This document shows, one piece after another, positions 9,427-18,121 of a DNA stretch of 64,000 nucleotides. How positions within the stretch are numbered: the first letter of the stretch is position 1; every line of letters starts with the position of its first letter. Source of the DNA: CAVQEK01 sp963711495 (lineage in GTDB: Bacteria > Bacteroidota > Bacteroidia > Cytophagales > Cyclobacteriaceae); NCBI GenBank assembly GCA_963711495.1, contig CAVQEK010000007.1, positions 242,730 through 306,729 on the forward strand. The letters run 5' to 3'. The position numbers and the translations under genes are program-made. The notes under the pieces were generated by a model. The model was not told the origin of the DNA, did no database searches, and was given only the letters and a program-made list of their open reading frames with translations.

Positions 9427-12042
9427 TTATTCCTGTCTTAAATTATTTACCGGATTCTGGTATGCGGCCTTCAATGTTCGTGAAATCATCACACCAGAAG
9501 CGATCAATAATGTCATCAAAGCGGCTCCTATATAAGTCCCAAAGCCAACATCCACTTTATATGCAAACCGATCAAGCCAGATCGTGATAATATACCATCC
9601 CAGTGGCCATGCTATTAAATTGGCAACAAGAATTAATACCAGGGTTTCTTTCGAGAGAAGTACAAGTAATTGAGAAACAGAAGCACCCAACACTTTTCGA
9701 ATACCAATTTCACGCTTCCTCTTTTCTGCTGAAAAGTATGACAAACCGTATAAACCTAGTGCTGACAGCAATATCGCTATGCAGGAAAAAATAATTGTGA
9801 ATTTTTCCGCAAATACTTCACCCCTGTATTGATCCTCAAATGTTTCATCAAGGAAATGATATTCGAATGGATAGAAGGCTTCGTATTTCTTATAGGCGGT
9901 TTCAAGGGCCTGAATTGCTTTTGCCGTTTTGGATTTATCGATTTTTACGTATACGGATCCAATACCTGGCCTTAGTTTGAAAATAACCGGATCCACAGCC
10001 GTGTGGATAGACCGGCTATTAAAGTCCTTTGCGACGCCAACAATTATCCCTGGTTCCTGCCACAAGCTTATCCGTTGTCCGATTGGATTGTCAAGCTGCA
10101 TTCGTCGAACAGCTTCCTGTGTGACAACATATTGATTTATACTATCCTGCACCGGGAAGCTTCTGGAAAACCCACGACCCGCCATAATCGGCAACTGAAT
10201 AGTTTTGAGAAAATCATAACTGACTTCCATGGCCCTGAACTCTATGATAATGCCATCCGCTTTTCCCTGCCATACTACGGATGTAGTGGAATTGCCGACA
10301 TTTACCGGGTTCTTGTTTGATGATCCCATCTCCAGAATTGCAGGATTCGACGTTAGTTCCTGCCGGAACGCCTCGAAATGGTCGCCTGCCTTGTGCGGAT
10401 AAAAATAAAGCACATGATCACGGTTATATCCCATATTTTTGTGCTGTATATAAGAGATTTGACGATTTATGACCGCCGTGCATATCAACAACAGTGCAGA
10501 TAGTATGAATTGAAAGGTTACAAGCCTCTTCCGTAAATTGCTATTGGCAGAGCCTCCCGAATCTTTTTTCAAAACTTTATTGGGGTTAAAAGCAGAAAGA
10601 ACAAATGCCGGGTACAACCCGGCAAGCAATCCGGTGAAGACAAAAGTTGTCCCCAGAGCTATCCATAGTGCTTCGTCGTTCACATTTAATTCCAGATGAA
10701 TTGACAACCATGCGTTGATGGACGGAAGGATCAAATAAAGAATTCCAACGGCCAATATGATGGAAAGCATGGCAAACAGGAACGAGTCCATAAGAAACTG
10801 GGTTATCAACTGAGATCTTTGTGCCCCGTGCACTTTACGCACCCCCACTTCCCTGCTTCGCTGTCCGGCCTGTGCCGTAAACATGTTCACAAAATTGATG
10901 CAGGCCATCACCAGGATGAAAAGAGCAGCCGCCGAGAAAAGCTTTACATATTCAATCCTGCCGCCATCGGCTTTTCCATTGACAAAACGGGTATAAAGAT
11001 GTACATCCCTAAGGGGATGAAGAAACAACCACGAAGCGCCATCATCATCAGGATCGTTATTTTTCATAAGGTTTCTGAATTTGAGATCGGCGGCCTTGAA
11101 AGATTGGGCATTAAATAATTTCACATATGTGTAAAAAGAATAATTGCCCCAGGTGAGTCTCATGTTATGTTCTTTAATGTAGGCCTCAACCGGTGTGGCA
11201 AAATCAAACCTGATACTGGAATTCATCGGGATATCCTTAAAAACTGCAGTTACCATCATTCCCTTTTTATCATTCAATCGCAGGGTCTTTCCCAAGGCCG
11301 AAGTAGTTCCGAAATACTTTCTAGCCAGCGTTTCCGAGATGACAATATTATTGACCCCGGTCAAAGCCGTGCCAGGATCACCTTCAAGCAATGGAAAGGT
11401 AAAAAAATGGAAAAGGTTGGCATCGGCCGCAATGCCATTTTCCATGAATGACTGATCATCAAGGCTTATCAACACTCCATCCGTTGTCATAATCCTGCAT
11501 GCCGTCTCCACTTCCGGGATTTGCTGCAGCGCTGCATTGGCAACAAGTCCCTGAGTATCATCATAGGTTATAATTGTATTATTTGTTTCCTTCAATGTGG
11601 ACATGACTTCTGCCATCCTGTCTATATCCTTATTGAACAGGTCTATGCTAAGTTCATTCTCCACCCACAGGTAAATCGATAAGCTGCACAACACCCCCAG
11701 TGTAAGGCCAATAATATTGATCAGGCTATATATCTTTTCCTTTTTGACATTACGAATTGACAGGGTCACATAATGTTTAAACATACTGTAATTGGTTAAA
11801 GAATGATATGCCGGAATCGATTTTCTAATGGCAAAAGGCCTCAAATAGTTGAAAACCTGGTACCAGTAATTTATTTTGGCGCGGAACAGTGAAGTTCCCG
11901 CCAAGGTATCATCGAACTGTTCCTCCAGATCTCCCTGCACTTCTTCGCAAAGATTGTCCCGGAGAAACCAGCGCAGGAATCTTTGGGCCAGTTTGGGCGG
12001 CATCAATTTCCTGTTGTCTGTATTTGGATTGGTTGGATTCAT
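9427..12042 (-). CDS. ABC permease with N-terminal prefix domain
   Basis: 871 aa paralogue of the flanking permeases. The prefix domain spans about 1-85 (LAQRFLRWFLRDNLCEEV, GDLEEQFDDTLAG). It is followed by MFKHYVTLSIRNVKKEK, the MacB-like periplasmic domain, central helices with SREVGVRKVHGA and a C-terminal FtsX domain with REIGIRKVLGAS. It is more diverged in the core than its neighbours. Its ATG overlaps the TGA of a 43-codon small ORF (ATGA), which fixes the start. The next permease begins 10 bp after its stop, so the two are almost certainly co-transcribed. Confidence 0.87.
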   Translation of the reverse strand: MNPTNPNTDNRKLMPPKLAQRFLRWFLRDNLCEEVQGDLEEQFDDTLAGTSLFRAKINYWYQVFNYLRPFAIRKSIPAYHSLTNYSMFKHYVTLSIRNVKKEKIYSLINIIGLTLGVLCSLSIYLWVENELSIDLFNKDIDRMAEVMSTLKETNNTIITYDDTQGLVANAALQQIPEVETACRIMTTDGVLISLDDQSFMENGIAADANLFHFFTFPLLEGDPGTALTGVNNIVISETLARKYFGTTSALGKTLRLNDKKGMMVTAVFKDIPMNSSIRFDFATPVEAYIKEHNMRLTWGNYSFYTYVKLFNAQSFKAADLKFRNLMKNNDPDDDGASWLFLHPLRDVHLYTRFVNGKADGGRIEYVKLFSAAALFILVMACINFVNMFTAQAGQRSREVGVRKVHGAQRSQLITQFLMDSFLFAMLSIILAVGILYLILPSINAWLSIHLELNVNDEALWIALGTTFVFTGLLAGLYPAFVLSAFNPNKVLKKDSGGSANSNLRKRLVTFQFILSALLLICTAVINRQISYIQHKNMGYNRDHVLYFYPHKAGDHFEAFRQELTSNPAILEMGSSNKNPVNVGNSTTSVVWQGKADGIIIEFRAMEVSYDFLKTIQLPIMAGRGFSRSFPVQDSINQYVVTQEAVRRMQLDNPIGQRISLWQEPGIIVGVAKDFNSRSIHTAVDPVIFKLRPGIGSVYVKIDKSKTAKAIQALETAYKKYEAFYPFEYHFLDETFEDQYRGEVFAEKFTIIFSCIAILLSALGLYGLSYFSAEKRKREIGIRKVLGASVSQLLVLLSKETLVLILVANLIAWPLGWYIITIWLDRFAYKVDVGFGTYIGAALMTLLIASGVMISRTLKAAYQNPVNNLRQE

Positions 12043-12170
12043 GGATGATCTGGATTTGGAATACGTCGTTCTACCTCATAGCCACACCTTTTATCAAAGC
12101 CATTGCTCCGGGTCTTCATCGCGCAGTCGCAAATTTTGCTTTTCAGGCCATTTTTAATTTCTTCATTCAT
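12039..12170 (-). CDS. 43-aa small ORF coupled to the downstream permease
   Basis: A short gene whose product begins MNEEIKNGLKSKICDCAMKT and ends NPDHP. It is basic, contains Cys at residues 14, 16 and 29, and has no obvious membrane segment or signal. The start is preceded by AGCAGG. Its TGA overlaps the ATG of the permease at 12042 in an ATGA arrangement. A second copy at 14863-14994 has exactly the same length and overlap. Against the degraded copy near 4.1 kb, six third-base differences in the core are silent (TGC/TGT, ACC/ACT, CGG/CGA, GGC/GGT, GAT/GAC, GAG/GAA), which argues for past selection as protein. I recognise no family. It could be a leader peptide for translational coupling or a permease partner. 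Confidence 0.5.
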   Translation of the reverse strand: MNEEIKNGLKSKICDCAMKTRSNGFDKRCGYEVERRIPNPDHP

Positions 12171-12211
12171 CCTGCTAATCTTTAAATCCTGCAAATCCCG
12201 ATTCAGACATT
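12171..12211 (-). repeat. Conserved leader of the small-ORF unit
   Basis: Directly after the upstream permease stop, the minus strand reads TGTCTGAATCGGGATTTGCA followed by GGATTTAAAGATTAGCAGG, ending at the small ORF start. Near-identical leaders occur at about 14995-15034 and 4160-4199. AATC/GGATT/CAGGATT-rich leaders of this type are familiar as dispersed intergenic repeats in this phylum; that recollection is not tested here. Confidence 0.55.
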
Positions 12212-14866
12212 TTATTCATCCTTCAGACATTCTACCGGGTTTACACGTGCCGCTTTTACCGTTTGCATCCCGACAGTAAACCAGGCTATCAATAATGCCA
12301 TACACCCTGCTCCTGCAAAATACCACCATTTCAGATCGATACGATACGCAAAAACTTGCAGCCATTTGGCTGCAACAAAATACCCTATAGGCAACGCAAT
12401 GAAAATGGCGACCAGCACCATTTTGGTAAAATCTTCGGATAACAGTCGGATAATGCTAAAATCTCCGGCCCCCAGGATCTTCCGGATACCGATTTCCTTT
12501 GTTCGCCTTTCGGCGGTAAATGCGGCCAAGCCAAAAAGCCCAAGGGATGAGATCAGTATGGCAATTTCGGAAAAGTACTGCGAAATCGCCGATACCCTCA
12601 TTTCGGAGGCATAAAGTGCCTGATAATCATCATCGACAAACCGGTAATCGAAAGCCAAACCGGGGTACTGCTCCTGATAGAGTTGCTTAAGGCTGGCGAT
12701 GGTTTCCTTTTCAGTGCCTTGTCTTATTTTCACGAGCACCCGTGGGCTCCGCGGCTCCAACTGGAAAAGGCAAGGCGTCACTTCCTGGTACAGTGACTCA
12801 AAGTTAAAATTTTTGGTTACCCCAATGATGTGTTTTTCTTTCCCCCACAGCCTGATCGTCTTGCCAATCGGGTCCTTTAATCTCATAAGCCTAATGGCGA
12901 CCTCGTTAAAAATAATGGCCGATCGATCGTCGGCAAAATTTCTGGAAAAATTACGACCAGCAGCCATCTTTATGTCAAACGTCTTGATAAAATCATAACC
13001 CACCTCCAGATTGCTAAACATATTTTGTTCATCCTGGTCTCCAGCTTCCCAATCCACACCACCCAGTACGCCATGGTTGCCCGTCAAGTCATGATCAAAA
13101 TTGGCCGCATTGACCACTCCGGGTATTCTGTTTACTTTTTCAAGGAATGTCTCCACACTCTGCTCAAACTTACCCCCTACAGCCAGGAAATTGGGATCGG
13201 AATTGTCCGGGATTTCCAGGTTGAAATGCAGGATATTATCCCGATTGTAACCCAGGTTTTTGGATTGTACAAAATCAATTTGCTTGTAGATGACCACAAC
13301 AAATACGATTATGACGACCGATATGGTAAACTGAAATATCACCAACCCTTTGCGGGCCCAAAACTCGCCAACTGAACCTGAAACCTTTCCTTTCAGTACT
13401 TCGGCAGGGCGAAATCCGGAATGATATAATGCCGGATAACTTCCTGCGATGATCCCGGTGAGGATGGTTATTCCCAGAAGTGGTAAGATTAGTTCTGTGC
13501 TAAATTCAAGTTGTTTCCCTGTCAGTGTGTTGAACTTTGGAAGCAGTAAGAAAACGATTAGTACGGCGGTGACCATCGATAAAATTGTCATCAGCATCGA
13601 TTCCTCAAAGTATTGGAAAATAAGCGCTTTTCTATTGGCACCGATTGCTTTCTTTATGCCCACTTCCTTTAGTCGTCTCGATGCCCTGGCCGTAGAGAGG
13701 TTCATGAAATTGATGCATGCAATGACCAGCACCAAAATGGCTATAACCGAAAAAAGCTTCACATATTCTATCCTGCCTCCTGTTGGCGCGCCATTTTCAT
13801 ATCGGCCGTACAAATACCGGTCAGAATATCGCTGCAGGAACAGTGTTTGGTGGGATTCTTTTGACCTGGATTTGACAAAGTTGTGTATTTTCTCGTTTAC
13901 CTGTTTTACATCAGCACCCTCGGTTAAAATCACAAAAGTACTCGGGTCGCTGTTGCCCCACTCTTTCAACCAGGGGTGTGCGTCGAGAAATACTTCATAA
14001 TTCACCAAAAGATCGTATTGATCGGTAGCATTGGCGGGAGGGCGTTTGAAAACGCCCGCTATTTTAAATAAACCCGTCGATTGTCCCATTTTCCATTCCA
14101 CTACTTTCCCGATGATGTTTTCAGTCGTGTTAAACAATTTTGTGGCCAGCTTGTCGCTGATGGCAATGCTGCTTTTATCTGAAAGGGCATGTTGTTTATC
14201 CCCCTTGATAAAATCGCAGGAGAAAACGTTAAAATAACTTTCGTCGACATATTGCGCTTTCGCCCTGATGCGTTTCTCATCAAAAGTCAACACCCCTTTT
14301 TCCGAAAACCAATCCGTAGGAACTACGGAGGTTGCATATTCAACTTCCGGTATTTCATTGGCCAATGCCGACGCAAGAATACCAGGTGTTCCTGAACCTG
14401 TTTGTATGCCACCGGGAACTTCTATATTTTCCATGACCTCATAAAGCCGGTTGTCCTTCTTGTTAAATTTGTCGACACTCAATTCATCACTGACCCAGAG
14501 GTAAATGAATATGGCGCAGGCCAGGCCGGTAGACAATCCGACCATATTGATGAAGAATGATATTTTATGGCGACGAAAATTCCTGAAAGAAATAAGAAAG
14601 TTGTGTCTGAACATGGCGATATGGTTTGTATTTGAATAGGTTGATTTTCCAATGGCAAAAGGCCTCATATAGTTGAAAACCTGGTACCAGTAATTCATTT
14701 TGGCCCGGAACGGTGACATTCGTTTCAGCAAGTCCTCAAACTGTTCTTCCAGATCTCCCTGCACTTCTTCCGAAAAATCATCCCGGAGGAACCAGAGGAG
14801 GAATCTTTGGGCAAACTTTGGCGGTGCACATTGCCTGTTGTCTGAATTCGGATTTTTCGGATTCAT
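12212..14866 (-). CDS. ABC permease with N-terminal prefix domain
   Basis: 884 aa paralogue. It has a prefix domain in the first 85 residues (FAQRFLLWFLRDDFSEEV, GDLEEQFEDLL), then MFRHNFLISFRNFRRHK and a first helix. A MacB-like periplasmic domain follows, then central helices with KEVGIKKAIGAN, a second periplasmic domain and the C-terminal FtsX domain with KEIGIRKILGAG, ending VNPVECLKDE. The ATG at 14866 overlaps the stop of a 43-codon ORF. It is closest to the permease at 15035-17647, suggesting a recent tandem duplication. No ATP-binding protein is adjacent. Confidence 0.88.
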   Translation of the reverse strand: MNPKNPNSDNRQCAPPKFAQRFLLWFLRDDFSEEVQGDLEEQFEDLLKRMSPFRAKMNYWYQVFNYMRPFAIGKSTYSNTNHIAMFRHNFLISFRNFRRHKISFFINMVGLSTGLACAIFIYLWVSDELSVDKFNKKDNRLYEVMENIEVPGGIQTGSGTPGILASALANEIPEVEYATSVVPTDWFSEKGVLTFDEKRIRAKAQYVDESYFNVFSCDFIKGDKQHALSDKSSIAISDKLATKLFNTTENIIGKVVEWKMGQSTGLFKIAGVFKRPPANATDQYDLLVNYEVFLDAHPWLKEWGNSDPSTFVILTEGADVKQVNEKIHNFVKSRSKESHQTLFLQRYSDRYLYGRYENGAPTGGRIEYVKLFSVIAILVLVIACINFMNLSTARASRRLKEVGIKKAIGANRKALIFQYFEESMLMTILSMVTAVLIVFLLLPKFNTLTGKQLEFSTELILPLLGITILTGIIAGSYPALYHSGFRPAEVLKGKVSGSVGEFWARKGLVIFQFTISVVIIVFVVVIYKQIDFVQSKNLGYNRDNILHFNLEIPDNSDPNFLAVGGKFEQSVETFLEKVNRIPGVVNAANFDHDLTGNHGVLGGVDWEAGDQDEQNMFSNLEVGYDFIKTFDIKMAAGRNFSRNFADDRSAIIFNEVAIRLMRLKDPIGKTIRLWGKEKHIIGVTKNFNFESLYQEVTPCLFQLEPRSPRVLVKIRQGTEKETIASLKQLYQEQYPGLAFDYRFVDDDYQALYASEMRVSAISQYFSEIAILISSLGLFGLAAFTAERRTKEIGIRKILGAGDFSIIRLLSEDFTKMVLVAIFIALPIGYFVAAKWLQVFAYRIDLKWWYFAGAGCMALLIAWFTVGMQTVKAARVNPVECLKDE

Positions 14867-14994
14867 GGATGATGGGGATTTAGGGAAAATCGTTCTACTT
14901 CAAGGTCGCTTGTTCCGTACAAGCCTTTGCTTCGACCTTTCACCTCACAACCGCAATTTTTGTTTGTCAGACCATTTTTAATTTTCTCCTTCAT
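14863..14994 (-). CDS. 43-aa small ORF coupled to the downstream permease, second copy
   Basis: It begins MKEKIKNGLTNKNCGCEVKG and ends LNPHHP. It has the same length as the copy at 12039-12170 (132 bp with stop), the same AGCAGG before the ATG and the same ATGA overlap with the next permease. CxC at residues 14-16, the RSxG block and the LEVER block are shared among copies. Preservation of length and overlap despite many substitutions is the main argument that it is translated. Function is unknown. Confidence 0.5.
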   Translation of the reverse strand: MKEKIKNGLTNKNCGCEVKGRSKGLYGTSDLEVERFSLNPHHP

Positions 14995-15034
14995 CCTGCT
15001 AATCTTAAAATCCTGCCAATCCCGATTCAGACAT
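14995..15034 (-). repeat. Conserved leader of the small-ORF unit, second copy
   Basis: The minus strand after the permease stop reads TGTCTGAATCGGGATTGGCA then GGATTTTAAGATTAGCAGG. It matches the leaders at 12171-12211 and about 4160-4199 with only a few changes. Confidence 0.55.
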
Positions 15035-17647
15035 TTATTCATCTTTCAGGCTGTCTACCGGCTTAATCCTGGCTGCTTTTACTGTTTGTAATCCGATGGT
15101 AAACCAAGCGATCAATAGTGCTGTTAATCCAGCTCCGAAAAAATACCACCATGCCAGATTAATCTTGTAAGCAAAATCATTCAACCAGTTCCCGGTTATG
15201 TAGTAACTAATGGGTAGCGCTATCATCACTGCAATCAATACCATTTTGGTGAATTCAGCAGACAATAAACGGACAATGGCAAATTCACCAGCTCCGAGGA
15301 TCTTTCGTATGCCAATTTCCTTTGTCCTCCGCTCAGCCGTAAACGCGGCCAGCCCAAACAGCCCCAGGCATGAGATCAATATTGCAAGTCCGGCAAAGTA
15401 TTTCGAAAGTGTAGAAACCCGCTGTTCAGAAGCATATAAAGCCTGATATTCTGTATCGAGAAATCGATAATTGAAAGCAAACCCGGGGTTATAATTTTGA
15501 TAGAACCGGTGAAGTTCAGCAAGTACCTGCTGCTCTTTTCCTTTCTCTATTTTCAGCATGACGATATTTGTGTTGTTTGGTTCAAACCTGAACATCAGGG
15601 GCTTGATTTCATGGTAAAGGCTTTCCACATTAAAGTCTTTCACTACTCCTACGATATGCTTGTCCCCCGAGTAGTGCGCTATTTTCTGACCTACCGGATC
15701 TTTGAGTCCCATCACATTAATCGCCGCCTCGTTGAAAATTACGGCGGTACTGTCTGAAGGAAAATCGCTGGAGAAAGACCGCCCTTCTTTCATTTTAAGC
15801 CCGAGTATTTCGATGGCGTCGTAACCTACAGATACTTCATAGAATGGAATATTGGTATCTGGGCTCTCCCCTTCCCAATCGATGCCGTAGGTGATGCCCA
15901 ATTTGCCTACCTGAAAATCGGATTGTGCAGCGTTGACGACTCCCGGCAGCCTTTTCACTTCGGTTAAAAAAGTCGCCGGATTTTCAGCCACTTTACCCTC
16001 CTTCTCAATGGATATTATATTGTTTTTGTCAAAACCCAGGTTCTTCGTCCGTACATAAGCTATCTGCTTATACACGATCAGGACAGAGACGATAAGGACC
16101 ACGGAAAGCACAAATTGAAATACCACTAATCCCCTGCGGGCCCAGACTTCGCCTAATTTGGCGTTTAGTTTTCCCTTGAGCACTATAGCCGGGTTAAAAC
16201 CGGAAAGGTATAGCGCAGGATAGCTCCCGGCAATCAGTCCTGTTATGATACATATAGTCACAAAAGCCAAAAGGACATTCGTATTATATGCAGGGCTGAG
16301 ATACTTCCCGGTTATTTCGTTGAATTGAGGCAGAAAAAGGTTCACAAATATAAAGGCAACGAGCAAAGAGAGAAATGTCAACAACATAGACTCTTCCAGA
16401 TATTGAAATATTAGTGTCTTGCGTCTTGCACCGATGGCTTTCTTAATGCCGACCTCTTTAATTCTCCGTGTAGCTTTGGCTGTGGAGAGGTTCATGAAGT
16501 TTATGCAGGCAATGATGAGGATGAAAATGGCGATGATCGAAAATAACCGGACATATTCTATTCTGCCTCCTGCGTGTTTGCCATTTTCAAAATTGCCGTG
16601 GAGATAATTATCAGAATATCGTTGAACGAACAGGGTGACATTTTGCTCTCCGTTTTTGTTTTTAACAAAATCAGCGATCTTCTTATTGAATTCATCAATA
16701 TTTACCCCTTTGTTTAAAACCAGGTAGGTAATTGCGTAATTGTTGTTCCAGTACGGATAGGTTACCAGTTCATCCTGGAAGTAGTCAAATGGAAGAACAA
16801 AATCAAACTGCACGGAAGAATTGTGAGGCACGTCGTCGAAAACTCCAGAAACCATGAACTGCTGCTTCTTATCGCCCATCTGCCACTCTATCGTTTTACC
16901 CATAGCATTCTCCTTATCAGTGAATAATTTATGGGCCAGTGACTGAGCGATCACGATGGAACTTTTATCTGCTAATACCTGGTCCTTATCACCCTGAATG
17001 AGATGATAAGAGAATATCTTGAAAAAATCCTCGGACGCAAATTCTCCCCTAGCCTTAATATGCTTATCATCCACACTTAAAGCAAATTGCCCAAGCCAAT
17101 TAGGGTCTGTTCCCGAAACAGCGGAAATTACTCCGGGTATTTCTTCTTTTAAGGCGTCAGCCAGCAAACCGGGGGTCCCATTCCAGGTCTGAATGCCATC
17201 GGAATTTTGGTGATTGGCCATCACCTCATAAAGTTGGCTGTCCTTTTCATGGAATTTGTCCACGTGTAATTCATCGTTTACCCAAAGATAAATCAATAAT
17301 GCGCACGCCAGACCGGTAGACAAACCAATCAGGTTAATGAAAAAAGATGTTTTATAACGTTTGAAATTCCTGAATGAAATAAGAAGATTGTGCCTGAACA
17401 TGGTTGTAAAATTTGGATTGGGGTAATTTGATTTTGACTTTCTAATCGCAAATGGCCTCAGATAATGGAACACCTGGTACCAGTAATTCATTTTGGCCCG
17501 GAACGGTGACAATCGTGTCAGCAAGTCCTCAAACTGTTCTTCCAGATCTCCCTGCACTTCTTCCGAAAAATCATCCCGGAGAAACCAGAGGAGGAATCTT
17601 TGGGCAAGTTTTGGTGGCCTTATATATTGCTTCCTGCCAGATCCCAT
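15035..17647 (-). CDS. ABC permease with prefix domain, first gene after padR
   Basis: 870 aa from the ATG at 17647. A longer frame to 17701 exists, but the ATG at 17647 overlaps the TGA of the PadR gene (TGATG), a typical coupled start, and places the product in register with its paralogues (MGSGRKQYIRPPKLAQRF). The prefix domain has FLLWFLRDDFSEEV and GDLEEQFEDLL. The core has the MacB periplasmic domain, KEVGIKKAIGAR in the central helices and KEIGIRKILGAG in the C-terminal FtsX domain. Being coupled to PadR, it is probably the main regulated product. The ATPase partner is not in the window. Confidence 0.88.
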   Translation of the reverse strand: MGSGRKQYIRPPKLAQRFLLWFLRDDFSEEVQGDLEEQFEDLLTRLSPFRAKMNYWYQVFHYLRPFAIRKSKSNYPNPNFTTMFRHNLLISFRNFKRYKTSFFINLIGLSTGLACALLIYLWVNDELHVDKFHEKDSQLYEVMANHQNSDGIQTWNGTPGLLADALKEEIPGVISAVSGTDPNWLGQFALSVDDKHIKARGEFASEDFFKIFSYHLIQGDKDQVLADKSSIVIAQSLAHKLFTDKENAMGKTIEWQMGDKKQQFMVSGVFDDVPHNSSVQFDFVLPFDYFQDELVTYPYWNNNYAITYLVLNKGVNIDEFNKKIADFVKNKNGEQNVTLFVQRYSDNYLHGNFENGKHAGGRIEYVRLFSIIAIFILIIACINFMNLSTAKATRRIKEVGIKKAIGARRKTLIFQYLEESMLLTFLSLLVAFIFVNLFLPQFNEITGKYLSPAYNTNVLLAFVTICIITGLIAGSYPALYLSGFNPAIVLKGKLNAKLGEVWARRGLVVFQFVLSVVLIVSVLIVYKQIAYVRTKNLGFDKNNIISIEKEGKVAENPATFLTEVKRLPGVVNAAQSDFQVGKLGITYGIDWEGESPDTNIPFYEVSVGYDAIEILGLKMKEGRSFSSDFPSDSTAVIFNEAAINVMGLKDPVGQKIAHYSGDKHIVGVVKDFNVESLYHEIKPLMFRFEPNNTNIVMLKIEKGKEQQVLAELHRFYQNYNPGFAFNYRFLDTEYQALYASEQRVSTLSKYFAGLAILISCLGLFGLAAFTAERRTKEIGIRKILGAGEFAIVRLLSAEFTKMVLIAVMIALPISYYITGNWLNDFAYKINLAWWYFFGAGLTALLIAWFTIGLQTVKAARIKPVDSLKDE

Positions 17648-17994
17648 CAGATCTTTCCTAAATCCAGTTTGCCCGTAGCCAACGCCGGAAATTGTTGCCA
17701 CAATGAAACCCTGAAATCCCGGGCATCTTTCAGCGCCCTTTGACCATAAGCCGTAATGGAATAGATCCGTTTTCGTCTGCCTCCCCTTTCGGCCGTTCCT
17801 TCACCCATTTCGGAAGTCAAAAAACCTTTTTTCCCCAGACGGTCCAGGGTGGAATGTACCGCGCCGATCGATACTGACCGGCCGGTTTGAGATTCAAATT
17901 CACGGGCTATCTTAAAAGCGTAAGCCTCATCATCAAGAATTCCTACCAGGAGCAATATCACCTCCTCAAAATCGCCTAATCGTGTTTCTATCAT
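17647..17994 (-). CDS. PadR-family transcriptional regulator
   Basis: 115 aa from the ATG at 17994 (MIETRLGDFEEVILLLVG). The frame runs on to a TTG at 18030, but that start lies inside the promoter. It has the compact PadR winged helix: the recognition region reads YAFKIAREFESQTGRSVSIG then AVHSTLDRLGKKGFL. The beta-wing carries GGRRKRIYSIT, the family hallmark GxxRKxYxLT. A short C-terminal helix follows. Known for the family: dimeric repressors that often autoregulate and sit next to the transporter they control. The stop overlaps the ATG of the first permease, so the regulator and the permease array are probably one operon. Confidence 0.9.
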   Translation of the reverse strand: MIETRLGDFEEVILLLVGILDDEAYAFKIAREFESQTGRSVSIGAVHSTLDRLGKKGFLTSEMGEGTAERGGRRKRIYSITAYGQRALKDARDFRVSLWQQFPALATGKLDLGKI

Positions 17995-18007
17995 TATGTT
18001 TCTAATT

Positions 18008-18048
18008 TGTAGAACAAATATATAAAACAAATTGGGCTTTGTTCTACA
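18008..18048 (-). promoter_or_regulatory. Probable padR operator and promoter
   Basis: A perfect 11-bp inverted repeat, TGTAGAACAAA at 18008-18018 and TTTGTTCTACA at 18038-18048, with 19 bp between the arms. On the minus strand the motif TATATTTG (18022-18015) fits the Bacteroidota -7 consensus TAnnTTTG and overlaps one arm. This is 14-54 bp before the padR ATG. Inferred: autorepression of padR and the permeases by occlusion of the promoter. Confidence 0.6.
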
Positions 18049-18121
18049 TTTTAGAAAGAAATTATAAAATCTAAATACTACCCTCCGTGAATGCAGATTT
18101 CGAAATGTTAGTCTGGATCAC

